From Aliiroseovarius sp. S1339 (lineage in GTDB: Bacteria > Pseudomonadota > Alphaproteobacteria > Rhodobacterales > Rhodobacteraceae): a stretch of 64,000 bases of DNA. The position numbers and the translations under genes were made by a program. The DNA is taken from positions 186,001 to 250,000 of the forward strand of contig NZ_JALPQG010000006.1 in the NCBI RefSeq assembly GCF_023195695.1. Direction: 5' to 3'. A model generated the notes under the pieces. It ran no database searches. It had not been told where the DNA came from and saw nothing but the letters and a program-made list of their open reading frames with translations. Positions 16,919 to 25,319 of this stretch are shown in pieces. Position 1 is the first letter of the stretch, and the number at the start of each line of letters is the position of its first letter.

Positions 16919-18892
16919 ATGCGCCTTTCGCAAGTTTTCCTAGTTCCTGCCTCGTTCTTTATCGCGGCATTGGTGTCATTGTTTGTTGCGAACTTTGCCG
17001 TTTCTACAATCGAGAGGACATCGCAGGAATCAGTCGAAAGCGAGCTGTTCTTGCAAAGCCATGAATGGGCCAGTGTCGAAGCCGACGGTTTACAAGTGGT
17101 CCTTTCCGGTACTGCCCCCAGCGAAGCGGCGCGTTTTCGCGCTTTGGCCGCCGCGAGCAAGGTTGTCGATTCGACCCGCGTCATTGACAACGTCACCATT
17201 CCCGAAGCGGAAGCCATTAAGCCACCGCGCTTTTCGATTGAAATCCTGCGCAACGATGCCGGTATTTCCATGATTGGCTTGATCCCGGCGGCGTCGGACC
17301 GTGAAGGCCTGAACGACGATGTCAACGCGATCACAGGCGTTTTGCATGTCACCGACCTGCTTGAGGTAGCCGACTACCCAGTGCCTGCCAACTGGGACGA
17401 GGTACTGGCATTCGCGATCTATGCGCTTGAGACCCTGCCACGATCCAAGATCTCGATGGATGCGGGCAAGGTGGCGATCACGGCATTGGCGGACAGTGAA
17501 GCACAGAAAGCCAAATGGGCGCGTGATTTGAAGCGCCAAGCGCCGCGCTCGGCCCTGCTGGCGATTGATATTTCTGCGCCCCGTCCAGTGATCACGCCAT
17601 TCACACTTCGGTTTTTGATCGACGAAGAAGGCGCACGATTTGATGCCTGTTCAGCCCATACCACGGTCGGCCGCGCCAAGATCGTGTCCGCCGCTACGGA
17701 AGCTGGCTTGACCGGCAGCGCCAACTGCACAATCGGACTGGGCGTGCCTTCGCCGGACTGGCCGGACGCCGTCGCAACCGGCATTCTTGCGGTCAAAGAA
17801 TTGGGCGGCGGTTCGATCACGTTTTCGGATGCTGACGTAACGCTTATCGCGCCCGACACCACGCCACAGACCGACTTTGATCGCGTGGTGGGAGAGTTGG
17901 AAAACGATCTGCCAGACCTGTATTCACTGCATTCCGTGTTGCCCGCGCCGGTTAAGATCGACGGAAGCGGCGACGGCGTCGGGACGCCCGAATTCGTCGC
18001 CACACGCAGCCCCGAAGGACTGGTGCAATTGCGCGGCCGCTTAACCGATGAAACTCTGCGCAGCGCCACAGACAGCTTCGCGCGGGCAAAATTTGGGTCG
18101 GGCAATGTGTATCCCGCAACCCGGCTGGATCAAGATCTGCCGACCGACTGGCCCACCCGCGTCCTTGCCGCGTTGGAAGCACTATCCTATCTGGCCAGCG
18201 GCTCGGTCGTGGTCCAGCCAGAGGTCGTGGACATTCGCGGTGTGACCGGCGACAAAGATGCCAGCGCGACGGTTTCGCGTATCCTTAGCGAAAAACTGGG
18301 CGCCTCGAAAAACTTTCAAGTCAATGTGGAGTATCAGGAGGAGTTGGACCCGCGCCACGCGCTGCCCAGCCCTGAGCAATGCGCCGCGAACATAAATGCC
18401 GCCATGGCTGAGGCGAAAATCACCTTTGCGCCGGGCTCGGCCAATATCGAGGCCACGGCCGCTGACACAATCGACAAGATCGCCGAGATCATGAAAGACT
18501 GCGCCGATGTGCGGATGGAAATCGCAGGCTACACCGACAGTCAGGGACGCGAAGAAATGAACCTTTCGCTGTCGCAAAACCGCGCCCAGGCGGTCCTGAA
18601 TGCCCTATTGTCGCGACGTATCCTGACCACGAACCTGACCGCTCAGGGTTACGGCGAAGAAAACCCGATTGCCGATAACGGAACCGAAGACGGGCGCGAA
18701 GCCAATCGCCGCATTGAATTCCGCCTGCTTGATGCCCCCACGACCGACGCGACCGAGGGGGCAGACGACGGTGCCGAGCCGCAAGCTGAAGGCGACGAAG
18801 AAGCAGATGCAGCCGACCCCCCTTTCAGTGGCGTAGATGTATTTGCACCCAAACCCGATGACGCCCGCCCCAAACCGCGCCCCGAGCGCTAG
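16919..18892 (+). CDS. OmpA-family envelope protein with BON-like repeats
   Basis: 657 residues. It starts with an uncleaved-looking membrane anchor (VFLVPASFFIAALVSLFVANFA, about 6-27). A long periplasmic region of repeated BON-like units (LQVVLSGTAPSEAARFRAL, LVQLRGRLTDETLR, VVDIRGVTGDKDAS) follows. Then comes a C-terminal OmpA peptidoglycan-binding domain (ITFAPGSANIEATAADTIDKI, MEIAGYTDSQG, LSQNRAQAVLNALLSR, GYGEENPIADNGTEDGREANRRIEF). The acidic, proline-rich tail ends KPRPER. It probably tethers the inner membrane to peptidoglycan. It is followed after 24 bases by a small membrane protein that is likely cotranscribed. Confidence 0.85.
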   Translation: MRLSQVFLVPASFFIAALVSLFVANFAVSTIERTSQESVESELFLQSHEWASVEADGLQVVLSGTAPSEAARFRALAAASKVVDSTRVIDNVTIPEAEAIKPPRFSIEILRNDAGISMIGLIPAASDREGLNDDVNAITGVLHVTDLLEVADYPVPANWDEVLAFAIYALETLPRSKISMDAGKVAITALADSEAQKAKWARDLKRQAPRSALLAIDISAPRPVITPFTLRFLIDEEGARFDACSAHTTVGRAKIVSAATEAGLTGSANCTIGLGVPSPDWPDAVATGILAVKELGGGSITFSDADVTLIAPDTTPQTDFDRVVGELENDLPDLYSLHSVLPAPVKIDGSGDGVGTPEFVATRSPEGLVQLRGRLTDETLRSATDSFARAKFGSGNVYPATRLDQDLPTDWPTRVLAALEALSYLASGSVVVQPEVVDIRGVTGDKDASATVSRILSEKLGASKNFQVNVEYQEELDPRHALPSPEQCAANINAAMAEAKITFAPGSANIEATAADTIDKIAEIMKDCADVRMEIAGYTDSQGREEMNLSLSQNRAQAVLNALLSRRILTTNLTAQGYGEENPIADNGTEDGREANRRIEFRLLDAPTTDATEGADDGAEPQAEGDEEADAADPPFSGVDVFAPKPDDARPKPRPER

Positions 18893-18916
18893 GCCACCAA
18901 ACAAGGACTTCCGCCG

Positions 18917-19246
18917 ATGAACAGAACCGAGTTTATCATCGTCACCGCCATCATCCTGTTTGTGGCATTTGCTCTGGGGTGGTTTGCCCACTGGCTGATC
19001 CATCGTTTCGTGCAAGTCGCTGGCAGCGAAATGGGCGAACTGGACAAAATGGCCCAAGCCCTTCACGAGGCTGAAGAAACCCGCGATCAGGCGATGACTT
19101 ATCTGCAGCAACGCGAAGCGGAAATGTCGAACCAGTTACAACAGACCGAAGCAGAGCTAAGCGCCGCCATGGACGGTTTGCGCGACGCACGGCAGGAAGC
19201 GGGCGAACTGCGCGCCTATATCGAGCGGGTCCAACAGGGCAGCTAG
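18917..19246 (+). CDS. Small membrane-anchored coiled-coil protein
   Basis: 109 residues: one N-terminal membrane helix (FIIVTAIILFVAFALGWFAHW, about 6-26) followed by a continuous heptad-rich helix (MGELDKMAQALHEAEETRDQ ... LQQTEAELSAAMDGLRDARQ). I know no named family. Together with the upstream OmpA-family gene it looks like a two-gene envelope unit. The topology (N-in helix, long coiled coil) resembles small divisome or envelope scaffolds, but that is only an analogy. It converges with the demethylase gene, leaving 7 bases. Confidence 0.72.
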   Translation: MNRTEFIIVTAIILFVAFALGWFAHWLIHRFVQVAGSEMGELDKMAQALHEAEETRDQAMTYLQQREAEMSNQLQQTEAELSAAMDGLRDARQEAGELRAYIERVQQGS

Positions 19247-19253
19247 CGCGTCC

Positions 19254-21296
19254 TTAGATATCCTTGACCAACCGTAGCGCGTCATAGATCGCCGCATGGG
19301 TGTTGCGCGCAGATACCGCATCACCGATCCGGAAAAGCTGAAACGCGCCGTCTGGATTGGTGCGGATCGACTGCGGGCGACCCTCGATCAGGGCGGCTTG
19401 ATCCACTTCGCCACGGTTCACGGACGTCTCTTTCAGATCGAAATAAAGGTCCGCCATCGGCAACGTGCCGTAGTTGACCACCACCTGATCATAGGTCGCT
19501 TCGCGGGTGTAATCTGAATAGTCCGTGCCAAGGGTCACACGCAGGCGGTTGCCATCTCGTGCGATGTCCAGCAGCCGCTCGGTCACGGTGAACCGCACGC
19601 CTTTGGGTTGGAGCGACCGCATGTAGGGCACCAAGTTCATCGCCATGATGTCAGGGGCGAAGACGCGATCAGGCGTCATCACCTCGACTGTGGCCCCTGC
19701 CTCGGCGGCAATTTCGGCGGCTTGCAGCGCCGGATGGTCCCCGCTTTCGTCGTAGATCAGCACATCACCTGCGCATTTCACGTCGCCCGCGATCACATCC
19801 CACGCGCTGACGGCCAAGTCCTGATCGCCCTTGCTTTCAAACAGCTCAAGGTTCGGCAGGCCGCCGGTGGCGACAATCACCACATCCGGGTCCAGCGCCG
19901 TCACGTCATCGGCTTCCGCCCATGTGTTGAAATGAAACGTTACATCCCGCGCGGCACATTGCGCCATGCGCCAGTCGATGATCCCGATCATCTCGCGCCG
20001 ACGCGGGGTTTGGGCGGTCAGGCGCACCTGCCCACCGGGGTTGGGTTGCGCCTCAAAAACGGTCACATCATGACCACGCTCGGCGGCGACGCGGGCGGCT
20101 TCCAGCCCGGCCGGACCAGCACCGACGATCACGACTTTACGGTTCTGGGGGGCGGTTTTGACCACATGCGGCATCGTCAATTCGCGCCCGGTGGCGGCAT
20201 TGTGGATGCACAACGCATCGCCCGCCTGATAGATACGGTCCAGACAGTAGGTCGCGCCGACGCAGGGGCGGATATCATCCTCGCGCCCCTCGACGATCTT
20301 CTGCACGATATGGGGGTCAGCCATGTGCGCGCGCGTCATGCCCACCATATCGAGCTGGCCCGAGGAAATTGCATGACGCGCCGTTGCCACGTCAGGGATA
20401 CGGGCGGCGTGAAAGGTCGGCATACCGACTTCAGCGCGCACCCGCCCGGCAAAATCCAGGTGCGGCGACGAGGGCGCGCCCTGAATGGGGATCATATCTG
20501 TCATCGCCGGGTCCGTATGAATGCGCCCGCGGTTGATGTTCAGATAATCCACCTGCCCGCTATCGCGCAGCATCTTGGCAATCTCCATGCCCATTTCCGG
20601 GTCAATGCCACCGTCCTGAGCTTCGTCCGGGGCAAAACGCACGCCGAGGATAAATTCATTGCCGACGCGTCCACGCACGGCATCAATGATGTCCATCGTC
20701 AGTCGCATCCGCCCTGTCAGATCACCGCCGTAGGGTCCATCGAGACGGTTGGTAAGGGGCGAAATGAACTGATCCAGCAAATGCCCATGGGTCATGATCT
20801 CGACCCCATCCATGCCGCCCTCTTTCATCCGCTCAGCCGCGTCGGCAAAATCGGAAATGATGCGGGTGATATCCCAGTCCTCTGCCAATTTTGGAAAAGC
20901 GCGGTGGGCCGGTTCACGGTGCGGTGTGGAACAGACCGGCGGCAACCAGTCGCCTTTGTTCCAACCCGTGCGCCGCCCAAGATGGGTCAGCTGGATCATG
21001 CAGGCCGCGCCATGTTCATGGACAGCATCGGTTAGGTTCCTGATCCACGGCACCACCTCGTCCTTATAGGCGAGGATGTTGTTGAAGACGGGTGGGCTGT
21101 CCTTTGACACCGCCGCCGACCCTGCCGTCATCGCCATCGCGACGCCGGCCTTGGCACGTTCCGCGTGATAGGCCGCATAGCGTTCCTTGGGCATTCCATC
21201 TTCGGGATAGGCCGGTTCATGGCTGGTGGTCATGATCCGATTACGCAGTATCAGGTGGCCCAATTGATAGGGCTGCAATAGAGGATCAGTGGACAT
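19254..21296 (-). CDS. FMN/FAD oxidoreductase of the TMADH / dimethylglycine (N-methylproline) demethylase family
   Basis: 680 residues in the two-domain old-yellow-enzyme plus NAD(P)/FAD layout of trimethylamine dehydrogenase and 2,4-dienoyl-CoA reductase. The FMN barrel occupies about residues 1-340 (QLTHLGRRTGW, GGMDGVEIMTHGHLLDQF with SPLTNRLDGPYGG). A cluster segment with C345, C351 and C363 follows. The FAD/ADP-binding domain begins VVIVGAGPAGLEAARVAAERG. The cluster motif reads C-V-G-A-x-Y-C, so the second cysteine of the usual C-x2-C-x2-C is alanine. By similarity it resembles DgcA/N-methylproline demethylases, which remove N-methyl groups from methylated amines. The ATG at 21296 follows AAGGAAG. 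It lies 24 bases behind mttB-like, in one operon. Confidence 0.85.
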   Translation of the reverse strand: MSTDPLLQPYQLGHLILRNRIMTTSHEPAYPEDGMPKERYAAYHAERAKAGVAMAMTAGSAAVSKDSPPVFNNILAYKDEVVPWIRNLTDAVHEHGAACMIQLTHLGRRTGWNKGDWLPPVCSTPHREPAHRAFPKLAEDWDITRIISDFADAAERMKEGGMDGVEIMTHGHLLDQFISPLTNRLDGPYGGDLTGRMRLTMDIIDAVRGRVGNEFILGVRFAPDEAQDGGIDPEMGMEIAKMLRDSGQVDYLNINRGRIHTDPAMTDMIPIQGAPSSPHLDFAGRVRAEVGMPTFHAARIPDVATARHAISSGQLDMVGMTRAHMADPHIVQKIVEGREDDIRPCVGATYCLDRIYQAGDALCIHNAATGRELTMPHVVKTAPQNRKVVIVGAGPAGLEAARVAAERGHDVTVFEAQPNPGGQVRLTAQTPRRREMIGIIDWRMAQCAARDVTFHFNTWAEADDVTALDPDVVIVATGGLPNLELFESKGDQDLAVSAWDVIAGDVKCAGDVLIYDESGDHPALQAAEIAAEAGATVEVMTPDRVFAPDIMAMNLVPYMRSLQPKGVRFTVTERLLDIARDGNRLRVTLGTDYSDYTREATYDQVVVNYGTLPMADLYFDLKETSVNRGEVDQAALIEGRPQSIRTNPDGAFQLFRIGDAVSARNTHAAIYDALRLVKDI

Positions 21297-21320
21297 GGTC
21301 GTCTTCCTTAAAACCAAGCA

Positions 21321-22877
21321 TTAATACCAAGCATCGTCCATGGACGCCTTCTTGCGGGCTATGTACTCTTTCAGGGCATCGTCAACAGCGGCGTCGATGG
21401 GCGGCGCCTCATAGGCAGCTAACTGGGCCTTCCAGCGCAAATTGGCACGAGCGGCCATATCAACCTCGCCCTGCTCATCCCACGTTTCCCATGGTTGATG
21501 GTCGTCCAAGGCACTGTCGTAATAGGCGGTTTTGTAGTGGCGCATCGTGTGGGCGGTTGAGAACAGATGCTCGCCCGGCCCCTTTTCGGCCAGCGCGTCG
21601 AAGCCCAAAGTATCCTCGTTCACCACAACCCCGTCCAGATAGGCGTGAAGCGCGCCACAAAGATCGAGGTCGAGCATGAATTTCTCGTAAGACATCGACA
21701 GCAATCCATCCAGGAACCCTGCTGAATGCAGCAGGTAATTCGCGCCGCTGTGGATAGCCGACATCATCGACATCATGGCTTGCTGCATCGCCTGTGCATC
21801 TGGTAGTTTCGAGGTCGAGAAGTTGCCTGCGCAGCGCAGGGGCAAGTTCAGACGACGCGCAAGTTGGCCAAAGACCAGACTGCCCACCGCCGCCTCGGAC
21901 GTTCCAAATGTGGGTGACCCGGATCGCAAAGACATGGTGCTTAGGAAACTTGCCAGCACAACCGGTGCGCCGGGGCGTTCAAGTTGGGCGATTGCACAAG
22001 ATACCATGCTTTCGGCCAGACATTGTGCCGCCGACCCCGCCATGGTCAGGGGCGACACTGCGCCACCAAGCAAGAACGGCAAGTGGATCGACCCCTGCCC
22101 CGCCTTCGCATATTCGCGAATACCTTGCGAGGTCACACCGTCAATCACCAACGGGCTGGTCGTATTGAAATTGCCCATGATCACGCAATTCTGATCTACG
22201 AAATCTGCCCCGAACAGGATGCGGCACATCTCGACGCTATCGGCGGCACGCTCGGGCGCTGTGACCGACCCAAGGAAGGGCCGGTTAGAATACCGCATGT
22301 GCGAATAGACCATATCCAGATGGCGCTTGTTCACCGGGATGTCGGTCGGCTCGCACACTGTGCCGCCAGAATGGTGCAGCCAAGGGCTCATTTGGCCCAA
22401 CTTCACGAAGTTCTGGAAGTCCTCAAGCGTGCCGTATCGCCGCCCCCGGTCCAGATCCATGACGAAGGGGCTGCCATAGGATGGTGCGAACACCACGTTG
22501 TCACCGCCGATTTGCACATTGTTGGCCGGGTTGCGCGCGTGCTGGGTGAATTCAGCCGGGGCAGTTTTCAGGATTTCGCGGATCATGCCGGGGGCGAATT
22601 TGATGTTCCGGCGCGTGGGGTCAATATCTGTGACCTGCCCGCCCGCCTTGCGAAACATCTCGACCGTGTCCGGATCGTCGCGAAACTCGATCCCGATCTC
22701 GGCCATGATGCGGTCTGCGGTCGCCTCAATCTGCTCAAGCGCATCATCGCCCAGAATATCGTAAGTGGGGATACCGCGTTTGATGAACGGACGTTCCAGA
22801 TGCGGGTTCTGCCCCGGCTGACTGTCACGCTGTCCACGGGTGCTGCTGCGACGACGTCGCTTGATCACTTCGTTCAT
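21321..22877 (-). CDS. Trimethylamine methyltransferase (MttB) family protein, non-pyrrolysine type
   Basis: 518 residues of the MttB superfamily, corrinoid-dependent methyltransferases acting on quaternary or tertiary amines. It has the TIM-barrel signatures ALEQIEATADRIMAEIGIEF, YGTLEDFQNFVKLGQMSP, GNFNTTSPLVIDG, LLGGAVSPLTMAGSAAQCLAE and GSPTFGTSEAAVGSLVFGQLAR. No in-frame TAG interrupts the gene, so it belongs to the pyrrolysine-lacking branch whose known members demethylate betaines such as glycine betaine or proline betaine. No corrinoid (MttC-like) protein gene is adjacent. The ATG at 22877 has GGGAGG 5 bases upstream; a longer start is unsupported. It is divergent from tetR. Confidence 0.88.
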   Translation of the reverse strand: MNEVIKRRRRSSTRGQRDSQPGQNPHLERPFIKRGIPTYDILGDDALEQIEATADRIMAEIGIEFRDDPDTVEMFRKAGGQVTDIDPTRRNIKFAPGMIREILKTAPAEFTQHARNPANNVQIGGDNVVFAPSYGSPFVMDLDRGRRYGTLEDFQNFVKLGQMSPWLHHSGGTVCEPTDIPVNKRHLDMVYSHMRYSNRPFLGSVTAPERAADSVEMCRILFGADFVDQNCVIMGNFNTTSPLVIDGVTSQGIREYAKAGQGSIHLPFLLGGAVSPLTMAGSAAQCLAESMVSCAIAQLERPGAPVVLASFLSTMSLRSGSPTFGTSEAAVGSLVFGQLARRLNLPLRCAGNFSTSKLPDAQAMQQAMMSMMSAIHSGANYLLHSAGFLDGLLSMSYEKFMLDLDLCGALHAYLDGVVVNEDTLGFDALAEKGPGEHLFSTAHTMRHYKTAYYDSALDDHQPWETWDEQGEVDMAARANLRWKAQLAAYEAPPIDAAVDDALKEYIARKKASMDDAWY

Positions 22878-22914
22878 CGCAACCTCCCTTTTGCGAGTCA
22901 CACTCTTTACATAT

Positions 22915-22942
22915 CTGTCATCCCATTTGACAGTTGTGTCAA
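22915..22942. promoter_or_regulatory. Two overlapping inverted repeats, probable TetR operator
   Basis: The first repeat is CTGTCA-N7-TGACAG at 22915-22933. The second is TTGACA-GTTG-TGTCAA at 22927-22942. They share the TGACA half-site at 22928-22932, giving three TGTCA/TGACA half-sites. The site covers the -35 boxes of both divergent genes, as expected for a repressor operator. The function is inferred. Confidence 0.65.
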
Positions 22943-22954
22943 GTTTTCTAAGAT
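22927..22954 (+). promoter_or_regulatory. Predicted tetR promoter (leaderless transcript)
   Basis: A consensus -35 TTGACA (22927-22932), a 16-base spacer and -10 TAAGAT (22949-22954). The expected start of transcription falls on or within a base or two of the A of the tetR ATG at 22961, and there is no ribosome-binding site. The mirror-image TTGACA at 22942-22937 could serve the divergent mttB-like gene, although its -10 is weak. Confidence 0.55.
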
Positions 22955-22960
22955 GCGGGC

Positions 22961-23578
22961 ATGAACAAGATTACCCCAACCCGCCCGCGTGCCTCCGATC
23001 AAATGTGGCTGGATGCAGCTTTGGAATTGCTGATTGAGGCTGGCGTGGACGCCGTAAAAGTCATGCCGTTGGCGAAGCAGCTTGGGCTGACCCGCACCGG
23101 TTTCTATCATCATTTTCGCGATCGAGAGGCGTTGCTGGACGCGATGATCGCGCGGTGGGAAGATAAGAACACCGGCAACCTGATCGCCCGGTGCGAGGCT
23201 TACGCCGAGACGATTTGCGAGGCGATGTTCAACCTTCAGGACTGCTGGATCGACCGATCCCTTTTCGACGCCCCGCTGGATCATGCAATCCGCAGCTGGG
23301 CGCGCCATGACCCACCTTTGAAGCAACGTCTGGACCAAGCGGATGCGCGGCGAAAAGCAGCGGTGCTCGCGATGTTTCGACGGTTTGGGTATGCTAGGGG
23401 CGACGCCGAAATACGAGCGATGACGATCCTTTACACGCAGGTCGGATACATCTCGATGGAGGTCGAAGAAGATCCCGCCCGTCGCATCAACCGCGTTCCC
23501 GCTTACGTAGAGCTTTTCACCGGTGAAACACCTTCAAAGAGGGAAATTGACCGGTTCCGCACCAGAAACGGATATTGA
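22961..23578 (+). CDS. TetR/AcrR family transcriptional regulator
   Basis: 205 residues. The N-terminal DNA-binding domain is complete: WLDAALELLIEAGVDAVKV, then the helix-turn-helix MPLAKQLGLTRTGFYHHF and RDREALLDAMI. The C-terminal part is a ligand-binding helical domain with WARHDPPLKQRLDQADARR, of the kind seen in several environmental TetR proteins; the effector is unknown. It is divergent from the mttB-like operon, with the operator-like palindromes between them. It lies 84 bases upstream of the hydrolase-rdhA pair on the same strand, so it probably controls both arms and itself. Confidence 0.9.
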   Translation: MNKITPTRPRASDQMWLDAALELLIEAGVDAVKVMPLAKQLGLTRTGFYHHFRDREALLDAMIARWEDKNTGNLIARCEAYAETICEAMFNLQDCWIDRSLFDAPLDHAIRSWARHDPPLKQRLDQADARRKAAVLAMFRRFGYARGDAEIRAMTILYTQVGYISMEVEEDPARRINRVPAYVELFTGETPSKREIDRFRTRNGY

Positions 23579-23662
23579 CTCCAATAGGGGGGTAGCACCC
23601 CATTCCCGTCCATGCTCAATTGATTCCATTGCGAACAGAATGACTTGCGGAGGGGGCCGCAC

Positions 23663-25318
23663 ATGGCGCCAAACATCCTTTTCATCATGTATGACCAGCT
23701 GCGGTTCGACTACCTTAGCTGCGCTGGACACCCGACGCTTGAGACGCCGAATTTCGACCGGGTCGCCGCGCGGGGCGTGCGGTTTGATCGCGCCTATTGC
23801 CAATCGCCCGTCTGTGGCGCCAGCCGGATGAGCACATATACCGGGCGTTACGTGTCCTCGCACGGAGCGGCACACAACAACTTCCCATTGAAGGTCGGCG
23901 AGATGACGATGGGCGACCATCTGCGCAAGGCCGGGATGGCATGCTGGTTGATCGGCAAGACCCATATGAAGGCCGACGCCGAAGGGATGGTGCGCCTTGG
24001 CCTGTCGCCGGACAGCGTGATCGGTGCGCGCGTTGAGGAATGCGGCTTTGATGTGCGGATCAGGGACGACGGTTTGTGGGCTGAAGGACCCGACGGGTTT
24101 TATGACCAGAAACGCTCGCCCTATAACGAATACCTTAAAGCCAAAGGATATCCGGCTGATAACCCGTGGCACGACAATGCGAATGCGGGCCTAACGGATG
24201 CAGGCGATATCGCATCGGGTTTTCTGATGATGCACGCCGACAAGCCCGCCAATATCCGCGAAAAAGACAGTGAAACGCCATGGCTGACCGGGCGCACGAT
24301 TGACTTTTTCGAGGCACAGAAAGGCAAAGGCCCGTGGTGCGCCCATGTCAGTTTCATCAAGCCCCACTGGCCCTATATCGTGCCCGCGCCCTATCACGAT
24401 ATGTATGGGCATAACCACATCAAGCCGGTCGTTCGGTCCGAGGACGAACGCCGCGACCCCCACCCCGTCTTTGGCGCGTATATGGAGGGCGGCGTCGGGC
24501 AAGCCTTTTCGCGCGACGAGGTGCGCGAGACGGTGATCCCCGCCTATATGGGCCTGATCAAGCAATGCGACGACCAACTTGGGCGGCTGCTGGATTATCT
24601 TGATGACAACGGGCTGGCGGACGATACCGTGATCGTGCTTACCTCGGATCACGGCGATTATCTGGGCGATCATTGGATGGGGGAAAAGGACCTGTTTCAC
24701 GACCCCTCGGTTCGTGTGCCGTTGATCATCGCCGATCCACGCGCGCAGGCTGACGCGACCCGCGGCACGGTCTGCGACAAGCTGGTCGAACAGATCGACC
24801 TCGCCGCCACGTTTGTCGAGATGGCGGGCGGCGAGGTGCCACGCCACATCCTTGAAGGTCGGTCGTTGCTGCCACTTCTGGAAGGACGCGACACAGACTG
24901 GCGCGACTTTGCGGTGAGTGAATATGATTTCTCAACTTCTGGCGCGGCCACAAAACTTGGGCTTGCGCCAAAAGATTGTCGTCTGTTCATGATCGCCACC
25001 GACCGCTGGAAGATGATGCATGCAGAAGGTGGGTTTCGGCCAATGCTGTTCGATCTGCACAATGACCCGGATGAACTGACCGATCTGGGTGCATCCAAGG
25101 ATCATGCCGCTATCATCGAAACGCTCTATGACCACCTGTTCACGTGGGCCCGCCGTCAATCCCAACGCACCACCATATCTGACGCGCAGATCGAGGCGCG
25201 GCGCAAAGGAGGCTCAGGCCGCGTCGGTATTCTGCTGGGCCTGTTCGGTGACGAAGACATCCCCGAAGAATATCTGTCCAAATACACCGGCCCGGCGACC
25301 AAGTCAGAGCCCAACTGA
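23663..25318 (+). CDS. Sulfatase-family hydrolase, phosphonate monoester hydrolase-like
   Basis: 551 residues of the alkaline-phosphatase superfamily, formylglycine-dependent branch. Metal-binding N-terminus is NILFIMYDQLRFDYL. The modification motif is C51-G-A-S-R, with STYTGR after it, so Cys51 should become formylglycine. The second metal site is TSDHGDYLGDHWMGEKDLFHD. The single Asp in YDQ-R and the C-terminal region (DWRDFAVSEYDF, LFDLHNDPDELTDLG, TWARRQSQRTTIS) resemble phosphonate monoester hydrolases/phosphodiesterases more than classical arylsulfatases. Substrate may therefore be a sulfate ester, phosphate diester or phosphonate ester. There is no signal peptide, so it is cytoplasmic. 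GGAGGGGG precedes the ATG. It ends one base before rdhA. Confidence 0.87.
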   Translation: MAPNILFIMYDQLRFDYLSCAGHPTLETPNFDRVAARGVRFDRAYCQSPVCGASRMSTYTGRYVSSHGAAHNNFPLKVGEMTMGDHLRKAGMACWLIGKTHMKADAEGMVRLGLSPDSVIGARVEECGFDVRIRDDGLWAEGPDGFYDQKRSPYNEYLKAKGYPADNPWHDNANAGLTDAGDIASGFLMMHADKPANIREKDSETPWLTGRTIDFFEAQKGKGPWCAHVSFIKPHWPYIVPAPYHDMYGHNHIKPVVRSEDERRDPHPVFGAYMEGGVGQAFSRDEVRETVIPAYMGLIKQCDDQLGRLLDYLDDNGLADDTVIVLTSDHGDYLGDHWMGEKDLFHDPSVRVPLIIADPRAQADATRGTVCDKLVEQIDLAATFVEMAGGEVPRHILEGRSLLPLLEGRDTDWRDFAVSEYDFSTSGAATKLGLAPKDCRLFMIATDRWKMMHAEGGFRPMLFDLHNDPDELTDLGASKDHAAIIETLYDHLFTWARRQSQRTTISDAQIEARRKGGSGRVGILLGLFGDEDIPEEYLSKYTGPATKSEPN

Positions 25319-25319
25319 C

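Noticed and set aside
19608-21035. A 475-codon plus-strand open frame opposite the demethylase gene
   Set aside because: It mirrors a well-supported flavoprotein, has no recognisable domain and is rich in His and Arg as expected of an antisense frame in GC-rich DNA.
21984-22964. A 326-codon open frame opposite the MttB-like gene
   Set aside because: It is antisense to a clear family member, lacks a ribosome-binding site and crosses the divergent promoter.
25089-25319. A 77-codon upstream extension of rdhA
   Set aside because: It overlaps the hydrolase gene completely, is Arg/Ser/Pro-rich in an out-of-frame style and has no similarity to RdhA N-termini.
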